From Amoebophrya sp. A120 (taxonomy: Eukaryota; Sar; Dinophyceae; Syndiniales; Amoebophryaceae), in the NCBI GenBank assembly GCA_905178155.1, contig CAJINV010000003.1:11334733-11398732 (forward strand): a stretch of 64,000 nucleotides of DNA. The letters run 5' to 3'. Positions 1 to 12,100 of the stretch are shown here, in pieces. A program made the position numbers and the translations under genes. Position 1 is the stretch's first letter, and each line of letters opens with the position of its first letter. Under the pieces are notes generated by a model, which saw only the letters and a program-made list of their open reading frames with translations, had not been told where the DNA came from and searched no databases.

Positions 1-1375
1 GTCTGGCTTTGTTATCTGAATTGCGTTAGAGGGCAGGTCGTCGCGTCCTCCTTCGTCCTTGTTGGCAGGCTTCTTGTTGTTGTGCCTCCGGGCATGGTTT
101 CTGGCTTCGGGGGATTTGCAAATTAGCAACTTTTTAGAGTCCGATTAAAGTTATTAGGTCGCCCGGGCCTGTCTGCCTGAGCGCCCGCCTCCCCTGCAGG
201 GGGGCACGGGGGGGGGTGCCCGGAGGGCGGCGCCCGCGATGGCTTTGCGCCCCCGGAAGTATGGCGGCACCCCCGGCGCGCTTTCTAGTCGGGCCCCTCT
301 TGCGCCTGCCCTCCTTCGCTTTGGGGATTAGCCAAACTTCAGCCAGGAATTAACGAAATAGCTTGCCACGGGCCGGCTGCCTGAGCGTTGCCTTGCAATT
401 TCTCCGGCAGGTGGCGCGCCCCTTGGGCCTCCTGTTTGTTTTCGTTTCGCCATGTATTGGGCGGGGGCGGGGTTTTTTTCTTTTTCCGAAAAAAAATTTT
501 TCAGCAAAGCCATAGTTTTTTTATTTCGGGGCCCACTGGGCCTCGATCTGGTCGACGGTCGTAATGTGGGGAGAAGCAGGCCGCATGCTTATCAGGGCAA
601 GTGGTTAGTAGATCTGGTAGGTTGAAAGAGTGGCCCCAGTGAATGAGGGCCGCCACCTCTCATGATGTCACCTGGTAGACCATATATATGCGTTGGCCTT
701 GTTGTTCTGTGGAGAGCTAGCAGCAAGCAGCTCCCTGGCCCATGCGCTTGCGCTGCTGCGCAGGTTCACAACAAAAAGGCACGCCACCGCTGTGCTGTTT
801 GTTGCCTGCCACTCGGGTGCCGCGGCTGCACCTCGCGCGTCCGCGGGACGCGACCTGGCAGCAAGCCGACGAACGCAGCTGCGCTACCGTTAAGGGAGCG
901 CAGCCACCCAGATGGCTGGCCACCCCACCCTCCCGGATGCCGCCCCTTATCCGAGCTCGGCCAAACCCATACCGAGAATTATAGCGCCGACCGTTGATAG
1001 TGCGCGGCCATCCGGCTGGTCGGTACTATGAAGAACGCGCCACGACAGGCGAGCCCTGTGGCACCACTGAAACGGCCACACAACAACACAGTGGCGGCGC
1101 ACAACCGCCCACGAGCTGAGCGCCCCCAGACATGCAAATGCTTATTGTGGCTACGCAGTGCAATTCCAAAGCGGATGAAAATCAATGGCAGTCGTGGGGA
1201 GGTGTTGGTGTTCGCGAGGCATTATGTCCGACACGCCTCCGAGCTGTGAGGACATTCCTAGGGATAGGAGAGAGGGACCGAAAGAACACCTACTCCGGGC
1301 GCGAGAGATCCTGCCGCGACAGGTCCTATGATGCATTGAGATCCAATGGGCCTCTTGTATGTGCGATGTGGCTTC
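1..1375. other. GC-rich stretch without a recognisable gene
   Basis: Mixed GC-rich DNA. Several short open frames on both strands overlap each other and have biased, low-complexity composition (Arg, Pro, Ala), as expected of random GC-rich frames. No element arm, RNA gene or coding exon could be supported here. Confidence 0.5.
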
Positions 1376-1442
1376 GATAATAATAATAATAATAATTCAC
1401 CTGTGGCTTCGATAATAATAATAGAAAGAAAGAAAGAAAGAA
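1376..1442. repeat. Microsatellites (TAA)n and (GAAA)n
   Basis: Two short runs of a TAA/ATA trinucleotide, each preceded by the same GGCTTCGATAA sequence, are followed by a run of GAAA units. They mark the sharp edge between GC-rich DNA and the AT-rich island that follows. Confidence 0.8.
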
Positions 1443-2260
1443 TATTTATTATTATTTCTTCATCAATCTATTTTTGAGAGAATGATAGGAGAAAACAGAT
1501 TTTGAAATGAAAATAGAAATCTCAAAATGGATTTATTATAAATAAGACTATGAAATTCATCTTCAAGATATCGATTGACAAATCCAATATCGAAAAAAAT
1601 TTCGAACTAGAACCTGAAGATCTTTAGTCTTCAAATAATATTTCTCTATTTATTCAACCTTATTTTATCCTTATCTTTATCCTTATCTTCATCTTTTGAG
1701 GATATTATATTGATGAGAATGATGAAAGACAATCTCGCCCCGACCCGAAACGACAATTTGAGTCATACCCAGACATGACAAGAAAGAAAGAAACAGATTT
1801 TGAATATTTGTTATTATTTCATCAATAATCTATTTATTTTTCCATCCTTTCTAGGATTATGGTGTTACGCTATGAATATTACAAACATTCCAGACATGAA
1901 AAAAAGAACATCAACAAAATATGATTGAGTGATGGATTTGAGAATTTCAGGATGAATTATTTTCCCGAATTTTGGATTATCGGAAAAGGATGAGATAGAA
2001 TTTGGGTGTTCTTGGATTTAGAAACGTCTTTGATATTGGCTTTTTTTCTCGTTTATCTAATTTTTTCAATTATATATTAATTTCATTCATCACATGGCCA
2101 TGGGGTTTATTGCAAGTACCTCCCTCATGTCAGTCTGTCTGTCATTTCATCTTTCCAATTCCATTTCTATCATCTCTCTTTCATCGTATGTCTCATTCGT
2201 CGCAGATCTTTATGAGTTGAGTTCTATAGCCTCGCGTTACAATGTGTTTGCTATTGGACG
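1443..2260. other. AT-rich island
   Basis: About 800 bases of strongly AT-rich DNA (many AATAT, TTTATC and GAAATT runs) between GC-rich flanks. It contains one small plus-strand open frame (2002-2220) with hydrophobic composition that I do not regard as a gene. The base composition differs from all the genes in the window, so it may be an old insertion, a matrix-attachment type sequence or simple intergenic drift. Nothing in it identifies a function. Confidence 0.5.
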
Positions 2261-2276
2261 TTAGTGCACAGCCTAT

Positions 2277-2430
2277 CGCTTTAAGTAAAGAATTTCTTGA
2301 AAAGTGCATGTGGGGCGGTAGATAGCTCTGTCTTTAAGTAAAGAATTTGGGGTGGTAGATCGCTTTAAGTAAAGAATTTCTTGAAAAGTCTTTAAGTAAA
2401 GAATTTCTTGAAAAGTGCATGTGGGGCGGA
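2277..2430. repeat. Tandem repeat with CTTTAAGTAAAGAATTT unit
   Basis: The motif CTTTAAGTAAAGAATTTC TTGAAAAG followed by GTGCATGTGGGGCGG occurs about three times with partial units between. The core CTTTAAGTAAAG is nearly self-complementary. No coding value is apparent. Confidence 0.7.
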
Positions 2431-2469
2431 AATCCAAAATAGTCTCTGTCTTTGCCAAGTTTTTGGCTT

Positions 2470-4726
2470 GGTAGAGAGTATCTACAGCCTTGAAGTTGCA
2501 ATGTCTTCACTTCGCGATAGATCACACGGCGGCTCCGCCCTGCTTGGGTTTGAATTTATTGCGCTCGCCTGTTCTGGTGGTGTCTTTGGTCGTTTGTGAA
2601 GTGTGGCAACGTTTCGGCTTCGTCTATTTATTTGCAACATCAGAGCACTCATTCCGCGCGCCCTCGGGAGCACTCGCACACGCAAAACACGCCGCGCCCC
2701 AGTGGGCACCTTGCTGGGAATCTGCCCTCAATGCAGGCAGGCATGTGCCCCAAGCCTGAGATGCCCAGCAATCAGGGCACCTCCTTCATGAATCCCATCA
2801 ACCTGAATTCGCTTACGACCCCACGTCGATGGCGCGAGTTTCCTATTCGTGGGGCGTTCTTCTCAGGTGAATCACGGCAGTGGCGTCTCCATTAGGCTGC
2901 GGCCCCGGTGGGTCGAATGCGATTCAATCCTATCCAATGCTGGACCGTTGACCGCTGGCACTTCCTCCACCACGCGCGTTCGCGTGGCCCCGACAAACTG
3001 GCACCGCCAACGCAATGCCCCCCCAGGGGTACGGTTCGACTACCCGCACAGGGAATACCCTAGCAGGGCCCTGCTCGGATCTGCGCCCTGTCATTTCTGA
3101 GCACTCCGGTGCCGTTGGCTTCAATTTTGGGAGCTTTGCGCCAATTGCTTACTGCCAACCGGAGACACTCGGCGCGAACCCTGTCCAGCCGGCGGCTACT
3201 GGATGGCATCCTTTTTCTTAAGACCGGCCGCCGTGCGCATAAGCCCGGGGATGTGAATCACCTCAGGGAGTGCCATGGGGGACCTAACAAATGGGCGGCG
3301 CCTGCGCGCCACTTTGACATTGTTGCGCGCGTCGCCGTCTTGTGCCATTTTAGAACGGCGCCCGCGGCCGTCATCTCCGGCGATCGCGTTGCATGCCTGT
3401 GGGCGGGGTTCATTTTCATGACCAACACAGAGCCGCTGCTATTCAATTGACGCGGTCCAAACCGTCTGAAGACTTATCTTCTACAGGATGAAGGAGCCCC
3501 GACTCGCAGAGCTGCAGTTTTTGCCACTTATTTCTCGCAAAACCTACAATGGACTGAGTAGCAGAAGGCCCCCCGAAACTCTAGAAAGCCTCGCCGGCTT
3601 GCTTTCGACTTTTGTTCTTTTCGGCATCAGACGCGCCAACTTTGGCGCATAGTTCTCCACTAGGCCCGAGCGCGAAGCTCTTTAGAAATCAATGCGATCG
3701 GAAGAACTTGCAGGGCTTCCATTTTTGTCTCCTGAAGATTTGCGTCCGTTCTTTGTCCACTGAGTCGCGTCGGTTTCACCCAAACGCAAACAAGCAAACA
3801 ATAGAGCCAACCCCCAGCCTGCTGTGTGTAGACTGGAACAAACGCAGTAAGAGGCAGCGAGCTCTGTCGCAGAATTGGTGGCCGCTTGGTTTTTCTTGTT
3901 CGCCAGCGCGCCCGCGGCGTGCGCACTTTTAGTGTCCAACGGAGCCACTTCGTTTCGGAAACCAAATCGGGGGGAGTCATTTTAGCAAATATGCGGCCCC
4001 TGTGCTTATAGTTATATCCACGGCGGCACGGCGCGGGTATATATTCGATAGCCAACCAGGATCCTCAGCCTCTAGGCCGACGCGTTAAGCTCGGGCGTTT
4101 ATGTTTTCATATAAAAGCGGTCGCTACCGCTGGCGACGCTCGTTTTTCGAAGACATGGAAGCGCTGCAAGAGCGAAGCTCATGCAGGGGCTGTGGCGTCA
4201 TGGCGCATGCGCATCGCTACTGCGCAAAAATAAAACCAGACACAGAGCAACATGCCTGAGGAGCACGCTCACCGAGAAAGGCAACCTGCCAAATTACTTT
4301 ACCCATTGCATCCATCTAAGCCGCAGAAAAAAGCTGGCCTCGCTTCATCCTCGTCGCCCCTCTTTTGTCCCCACATTTATAAAGAGATAATTATAAATAA
4401 AAATAAAACTGCTTTTCCATTTCCGCACCAGGCTCGTTGCCGTTCAGACACTGTTTTTTTCCAATGCCCTGCTTCCGTGTCCGATAAATTTAAAAGTAAG
4501 AAATACAAATATGCCCAAACTCATTTCAATAAAAGTAAAAAAAACTGCGCCAAAGTTACTCCAGGGTAGGAATATTTATTTTAGGCTTTGGCTTACTTGC
4601 GCTTTTTATTCTATAATTATTTTTAAGCGCGAAGCTGACTATGAGTGATCTTTTAGTCTAAAGATGAGGGTGACTAATGATATACCTGCAGAGCTTGCCA
4701 GTGCTGCTGCCGCCAGTGCCGTGTGT
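2470..4726. other. No gene seen
   Basis: GC-mixed intergenic DNA. Overlapping open frames of 60-130 codons occur on both strands (for example 3109-3450 plus and 3660-4055 minus) but none has a recognisable domain, and they mirror each other as shadows. From about 4380 the DNA becomes AT-rich up to the inverted-repeat element at 4727. Confidence 0.5.
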
Positions 4727-4956
4727 TATCAAATGCAAATATGTCTGGGCGTGGAAACCTGCGTTACTGAAGCTTTAGCTTGCATTGCAGAGTAGCCACT
4801 TGCACGGCATAACAGCATCAGAAATTTTGCGAGGCGTATTGCAGATTCATTCGTAAAACGCATGACAAACTGGCTCCCAGCACGACATAAAGTTGCCCAA
4901 TCGCATTCATGCATACAGGTCTTGTCGTCGGACGACAGACATATTTGCAATGAATA
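4727..4956. mobile_element. Introner-like element, TCTGGGTCTGG class
   Basis: A 230-bp element. The left arm starts TATCAAATGCAAATATGTC and the right arm ends GACATATTTGCAATGAATA, its diverged inverted copy. It is flanked by TGTGT and TGTGC. The body shares long stretches with the elements at 15781 and 17581 (GCAGAGTAGCCACTTG and CGCATGACAAA). It lies just past the stop codon of the large gene, so it may sit in a 3' untranslated region or intergenic DNA. Confidence 0.75.
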
Positions 4957-5079
4957 TGTGCTGGCGTTTCGCGAAGATCGCGGCAAATAATAACTCTACA
5001 ATATTAAGAAACTCGAGCGAAGGACTTAGATGCGGCTGCGCGTGGCTGCGCGTGGCTGCGCATGGCTGCACATGGCTGG

Positions 5080-8000
5080 CTAAGGCTGCTTTCGCTTTGA
5101 AACGCTTCTAGTATTCCTGACAACGCCTTTCGCTTTTCCAGCAACACTCCTCTTCTGGGGAAGTACTAGGCCCAGCAATTCCTTGTCTTCCTCGTTGAGT
5201 TCTAGCCCCAGTAGTCGCTTGCCCCCTGCCAATGCGTATTTGATGGTCTGGACCACCTTCTTCACGCCTTCGCTTGCAACTTTCGTCATTGCCTTTTTAA
5301 TCATGTCAAACGCAGGCTTCGCGTAGTCGTCGATCAATCTCTCGGCTTGGTCCTGAAGCCACTGCACTAGGCTGACGTGTGCTGCATCAGGTACTGAAGC
5401 CACTGCACTAGGCTCCGCCTTTTTATCGTTGTGGCCGTGATGTGCAGAGCCTTTTTCTTTTTCAGCATGCCATTTGTGCCCGTGGTGTTCATGACCATGG
5501 GTGTTCTGGGAGTGGGAGCCGCCTCCTCCGTTCGTGGCGGTCTTCTCCACGAATGACGTCTTCGGATGTTTGTGGCCGTCCGCCTTGTGGTGGCCGTGTC
5601 CGTCGTCGACGGCGCCCTCTATACCATGATCATGGTTGGCGTGGGCCGATGCCTCCGCAAGTTTCGGATTAGGTATCACTCTCAGCGTAAACAGCATCAT
5701 CAACAAGGTGGGAATGGCCTGGCTGAAAAGGACCGGAAGAGGAGTTTGGCGCACGTAAGGGATGAGGGCAATCACTTGGCTGAGCACCCGCCCGATGGCA
5801 TTCGCCAACATGAGCAACAGCCCTCCGATGATCGACTCCAGGAAAGAATGCTTCATCGAGGTCCAAATGTGATAAACTAGCTTTTTCAGCGCGCTCGGTC
5901 CCTGGGTAATGTGCTTCATAACGGTTCGAAACATTTCTCCGATCTTCGCCTTGATTTTACCGATCGCCGAAAAAACAAATCCCAGCGCCCCCTTGTCCTT
6001 ATCAGGGGAAGTCGCCTCCTGGTCCTGGCCGTGGCCGCGCCGCAACTGCATGAGAGCAGCCGGAGCTGTAGTTTCATTCAGTGAGGACTGTGTGCGGCCG
6101 TTGAGGCTGGCTACAGGAGAAGGAGACCACGACGCCGCGGACGGTTTATCTGCCACGCTCCGAAGTTGTGAAAACGTAACATCTCCGGAAGGTCCAACCA
6201 CAGCCTCTCCTCGTTCGGTTGCCTCCTCGTCTGAAAACTCAGCCGCGGCGTCAGCTGCCAAGGACTCCTGCGCGAGAAGCCGATGCTGTTGCTCTGCAAA
6301 TTCAGTTTTGGCGCTTTCCGTATCAGTGGTCGCGTGTGCGTTCTCCTTGCTGGCATACCCACCAGTCCGCCAGCTCCTGCCTTCTTCATTTTCTTGTTTT
6401 TTAATGTCCCGCCTCTCCTGTGCAAACGACGAGCCGCCGCCATGGGTTGGGTGTTTGCCACTCCTGTGTGGGAGTTTTCGAGACATCGCCGCTACCTTGT
6501 TCCTCCAGTTGCGCGCTGCAGTCTTCGCCTCCGGTTCCGGAGGGTACGCTTTTAAGTCGTCTTCTGTGTTCAGTATCTGCTTTTCAATGCCCACTTCTTC
6601 CGTTTCTCCTGTGTCTGGGTTCTTGTATCCACCCGCAAGACGGGCACCCACGTTCCCTAGTTTTGCGTTGGCTTTTTCTATGCTGGCATCGATTTCGCTA
6701 GCTTTTGCAGAGCTCCACTTTCTTTCCTGCTTCAGTTCATGAACAATTTCTTGCAGCAGTTGAGTCCGCTCGTGGTTCACTCGGCGCCGCTCTTTAAGCG
6801 CTTGGCTTTTTTCCTCCAGGAGATCTTTCCGGTGGACGAGGTGGCATTGCAGATGCTCCTCGTTTCCGTATGGCCGGCCTTGACTGTGGCCCATGATGGC
6901 GCTGGTGTCAGATGTTATATTCGGGAAATTATCCCGAGGGCAGTTGATGTTGGTCCCCGGTCGCCACAGCGTAAGGCCCCATGCTTCCTTGCCCTTTAGC
7001 ATATCTTCTCCGTGCAGCTTCTTCATTTCGCCGGGTGTCAGTTTTGTGACGTCTTCGGTGATGTTTTTGACCAAGGTCGACAGAGTTTGATCGTAGCTCT
7101 TCAGGTCCTGGTCAAACTTTGCTTCGAGGTCGTGCAGTTGCTTTTTCTTCTGTCTCGCTTGCATTGCGTGCTTTTTCACCTTCTTTTCGGCGCTACTGAT
7201 AGCAGAGTGAGCGCGGTCCACTACTCCTGTGTGCTCGTACTTGCCGTGGGCGAAATATTGTCGAAGTTTTTTAATGCGCGCCTTAAATTCATCGCACTCC
7301 GTCTTCTCCTGGTGAATCAATTCCTGGAAGGTGTCCGCTTCGTCGTCGTCGTCGCTGTCTGTGTCCGAACCGAGGTCCTTGTCCGCCTTCTTCTCCGTCC
7401 GCTTCTTCCACCAGCTAGACTGCCCGATCAGTCTGTCCTTAAACCACTGCAGCAGGCTGCCGCCCAGATGCGCCATCGTCTCACCCAGGTGCAGAAGTCC
7501 AAGCACCGCACTGGACAGGTTGTTCACCATGATTTTCAGTCCCGCGAACATAGCATCATAGACGAAACCCTCCAGGACCCCCTTGATGATGAAGGAAGCC
7601 GCGACCCGGAGAGCGGCAAGTGGGAGCGACTGCAGAACCGGAATTGGAATGGAGACGATCACCGTTGAGAGCGGAGTAGCGAGGTTGTCCGCGAGGCCAC
7701 CGATCATGCTTCTCAGGTTGTTCCGCGCGAGAGTGAAAAGCGCCCCGGCGCCCGCTTTAAGCACCATGCTTTTCACTGTGTCCTTCATCTTTTCCAGCGT
7801 ATTCCCCGCTAAACTGATGGCGTTGCGGAACAGGTCTCCGAGCTTGTCCAGCACTGCGCTTCGTTGCTCCACGCTAAGCCCGAGCCTGTGCTTCTGCAAA
7901 AACGAGGACCGGGCTGCGAGGACTGTCGTGCTGGACGAAGGGTAAGTGTGCGCAGAAGTTCTTCTGGAACGGTAAGTGTGCGAAATGCTGCTGTTGTAGA

Positions 8001-9178
8001 TCAAGTTTTGCTTTTGTCTTTCGTTCTCCGTGTCCATGCCGTGGCCCCCCAGCTGATTCCGCTGCTCGTCTGCAATTTCAGCGAGGAGACGAGCGCGCTC
8101 AGTCGGCGGCCCCCCGACTCGCTCCGCGAAAGTGGAGGACGCAGCAGGAGCAGGAGCCCCGTTACGCTCATAGCGGCCCGCTTCGAACATTTCGAAATAC
8201 ATTTCCTCCACGCTCAACAGCGTTGGGGGTCGCGACGGGACAATGCGGCGGTACCATGGGAACGCGAGAAAATCGCGCTTCTTGTTCATGTTGGCCCCCG
8301 CGTCAAGCGCAGCGCCTGTGGTATTCGCGGCCACCTCGTCGGGAGCTGCCATGCTGAGGAAAGACGAATGCTGCGTATGAAAGTCTTCGTTTTCATGCTC
8401 TTGCTCGCCGCGCTCTTGAAGATAGTGCTGCCGGTCGTAGGTGTGCAGGTAGCTCGCCAGCAGCAGGCGCAGTTCCTGCTCCCCGCCGAATCCCACGGCT
8501 TCAAACTCCCTTCCTGCACCAGCCGCATCGTACTCGATAGCATCCTCTTCGCGGCCACGATCAGTCGGGAGTGATTTGCTAATGAACGTTTGCTCCTCCT
8601 CGTGCTCCAAGTAGTAGTCGTTATCCACGGGAAGGTCATAATTCACTGCTTGATGAAGATCGGGAACATTCATCGGCTGTGTTTCGTTTCCACTTGAGTC
8701 CTCTGGACCATTCTCCGGGTTGCGTACTAGGATCGGCATCTCCGACCGACTTCTGCGCCACCAGGCGGCTTCAGCGTCAGCATCAGATGACCCATGTGCC
8801 AGCGTGTTCGAAGCGGTAGGTCTTTCCAGGAGAGTAACTTCTATATGCTCTTGCTGGCCTTCACTCGTGTCGTGGGAGGGCCCATGGCCATGCTGCAGGT
8901 GCGCCGTTTCTTTCTTGGCAGCATTTTCGTCCACGGGAGGCGCGTCAAGGTCTGTCGCAAAGCTGGATACCACGTTCAACTCCGAGTCTTTTTTTCCCGG
9001 CTGCGGCGTCTGCATGGAGCTGTCGAGGTCTTTCTCGTCCTTGGTCAGATCCGCGCTCGCAGCAATTCGTGCCGCGTTGGTGTCTTTGGACAGGGACTGC
9101 GAGACGCCTTCCACCGCTGCGCCGGCACCTTTTCCCGCGCGCATGAAAATTCTCCATAAACTATTGAACACATTCCTC
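5080..9178 (-). CDS. Large gene, last exon (about 1364 codons)
   Basis: A 4.1-kb exon carrying over 60% of the visible protein. In order it holds an acidic N-terminal part with SSF motifs (HSSFLSM, RSSFLQK), a hydrophobic module rich in Leu, Val and Pro (SIPIPVLQSLPLAALR), an Asp/Glu stretch (DTDSDDDDEAD), a long Lys/Glu/Gln-rich probable coiled coil, a second SSFAQE region, a second hydrophobic module (VIALIPYVRQTPLPVLF) and a His-rich linker (HGHEHHGHKWH, HHGHNDKK), then amphipathic helices up to the TAG. The frame is closed upstream by a TAG that lies inside the arm of the element at 9179-10334, so the exon starts at that element and not at an ATG. The two hydrophobic modules look like internal duplications. 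His clusters suggest divalent metal binding, an inference only. Confidence 0.8.
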
Positions 9179-12100
9179 TATCCCGTGTAAAAGCCTCCTC
9201 GTTGTACTAAAGTCATCAAGAGGACAACGCATGCGCTAGTACACAAATCCAGCAACTCTGGTGGCAGTCAGGCATGGCAACATAGAGCTTAGGCATCATA
9301 ACTAGGCAGCACGGCCGCATCACAGGACTCGGTCCCGGGCACTTCCCAAACGTCGCGAGGCTTGTCGCCCAAGGGCCGCCGCACCAGCGTCATTCTTGAG
9401 GGGCGGCCCACCTCCGCGCGGCGCGCTCGGACCTGCCGGGGGATGGGTAGGCGCCCAAGCAGTGCGGGAATGGTTGGCAGTCGAGCTTTTGGCCTCGCAC
9501 GCATCAATCAGTGCGTCGCGAGCTGCCCACAGCCAGCCTGTCGCTAGCGCGATAAGTGACGGCCAATAGAGAACGATCCACAAACACAGTGGCCCCACTT
9601 CGCCGGCGGGCCCCTCAGGCGATAGGCAAGACTCTTCGCAAGGGGGCCACAGCTCTGCACCATCGCACAAAACGGGCATAGTCCGCCCCCGGGGTGCCAA
9701 CGGGCAAAATTCAACCGCCCCGTGTTATGTTTTTTTTTGTCATTTGCGCCATTTTTCGGATTCCGAGCACGACAGGGCGCGGGGCTTCGCCCGACGGACT
9801 GGCTAAAAGCCAGCAGCAGCCTCTGAATTCTCCTGGGGCGACTCCGGAGTCGGTCTGGGGCTCCGGGGTCGATCCGGATGGCTTTAGCCAGCCTCCCGCT
9901 GCTGGCGTTTCGCCACGCACTACACCCCAGACCCTATCCCGAAAACCCAAAGCCGAATACTTTTTTGGCTCTAGCCAGATGCCGCGGAGGTTGATTTTTT
10001 GCACTTTCTCCCCCTTCCCCCCTGTCTAGGAGCAGGCTGGGCCAAACCATAAGGGCGGCGCGGAGGGCCAAAAAAGCGCGCGGTCTTTTGTTTTTCTTTT
10101 TGTCGAGGCAGCGCCATTCCTGTCTCAGCCGACCGCCCCCCCCCGAATCAGTAGCGTATCAATAAAGCAAGCACACAAGAAGAAAAGGCGGGCACGGGGA
10201 CAGCAAATGCAAAAAGTACTGGTTTGCGCCGCATGAGACGCTCAAGCTTTCCGCATATGCTATCTTAGCAAGTATTTGCAACATGGCAACCCGTCTGGGG
10301 CGGGTATCAAGTGGGTACGTTTTCACACTGGATATCTTCACGGCCTTAACCACCATGCCAGACAACTTTCCACTTGTAACGTAGGAAAGCAACTTCTCGA
10401 GGACGCCAATCGCTCCTCCGTCGAGTTCAAAAACCTCCAGAGCTTTTTTGATTCTCGGGTCCTCATGCTGCGTAGTTTTAGGCGCAGCTGGATCGGCCTC
10501 TGATGCCTGTAGAAGCGAGCCGATGGCGGCCGTCCTACTCCTTCTCTTCCCGTCGAAAGTTTTGAAGAACCGCGACGCGGTGAAAGGACCCGGAGTCGCG
10601 GCTGTGGCGTTGCCAAAAGCGAAAGCGTTTGCATCGTCCGCCCTGAAGATGTAACTCGTGCTGGGCGGGGGCCTCGCTTGCTGCTGGTAGTGTTCCATCT
10701 CTTCTACTTCCTGCGTCTCCACCTGTTGCGCAGGCCTGGAGGTCCACTCCGCCTCAAGATGCTGCAGAAACACAGCGAGAGGCTGCGTCGAGTTGATGAC
10801 TTCCGCAAAGGACAATGTCATTTTGCTCGACGCCGGCTCCTTGTTTATGTTTGCTTTCTCGTCCTCTCGCTCTCGGTCTCGGTGCGCTTTCTTCTGCGCT
10901 TTCAATTCTTCGGCTATCCTGTGTGTGTAAAGACGTCTCCACCTCTCCAGCGTTGTCATGCAAATCGGCACGCCAGCAACGTCTCCGCATGGGCCCCGTT
11001 TTTCTGGTCGTGTGTGCGAGCATGTTATGTGCTATTTAGGAGATTCAGGAAGCGGTTTTGTGACGCAGGCAGGTGCAAGTGCACCTCCTTGGCATGCTAT
11101 ACACGACTCCACTGCAGAGGCAAACTTTTCATGCGTGACTCCCAAAACTTTACGATCTCTGCTGTAAAGTTCTCGTCTTGACTGAGGTGGGGACGAAGAT
11201 TTTACTCACAATATCGATTCCGTCGTCGCTACTTGTGTCCTCCCCACCACCTCCTGCCGGACGATTCTTTTCTTGGTCGGCAGATCCTTCATCTGCCTGA
11301 TTTTGTCCTTCGGGCCCAAGACCAAAAAACCGTCCAAGTACTTTCTGTAGAAGTGTCTTCGCGAGGAGGTGCAGTTGAAACCTCAGAACTGCGGGCGCGT
11401 GGGCCAGAAGGCCATCGATGAAAGCTTGTGGAGAGAGACCCGAAGGCGAAAATTTGAGCAGCGGATCCAGCACGAGGTAAAGTACGTCGCCCAGCCGCGC
11501 CACCATCAGATTTATCAAGTTATCGAACGTGAAGAGGAGGAAAATCTCAATGGCTTTTTTCAAGAAGATTCCTTTGAATAGTCTCTGCTTCACCTCGTTC
11601 CACCACTTTCTCACTTTGTTCATCAATTTTTTGCCATAACGCCCGGCAACATCGAGTAGCTTCTTGAGTCCTTTCTTGGCCATCCCGACAACCTGGCTCA
11701 GTCTTCTGCCTGCCGCCCGCACCGGTGCTGGCACGTGTTTCACAGCCTTCTCCGAGAAATGCGCCAAATTTTTCTTCATCTTTCCGATTGCCGCGCGGGC
11801 TGCAGCCATTTTGATACTTGGCGCGCCAAAACGAAAAGCTTTTCTTGTCCCCAAAGCTTCTTTTTCACCGTACAGCGCTGTGCTCTTTTCCATGTCTTCA
11901 TTGGCGAGCTTTGCGTTATGCTTTCGCGTTTTCTGAAAATGTTCGGGCTCAAGTTTTTTGAGGCGAGCCGTGTTATCACTTTTCTTCTGTGTAATGCGTT
12001 CGCTAATCTCTTTTTTGTTGCTTTCGTTGGTCTCGTGCTTTAATTGGTCCTCTAATTTTTTTATTTCCTCTTCCATCCGTTCCTCTGCCATATTCCGGAA

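Noticed and set aside
5909-6742. 277-codon plus-strand ORF
   Set aside because: Shadow of the large gene's last exon on the opposite strand; composition rich in Ser, Cys and Arg with no recognised domain.
10159-10334. C-terminal part of the minus-strand ORF ending near 10159
   Set aside because: It lies inside the element at 9179-10334; the exon ends at 10335 by the direct-repeat rule and the frame continues in the last exon.
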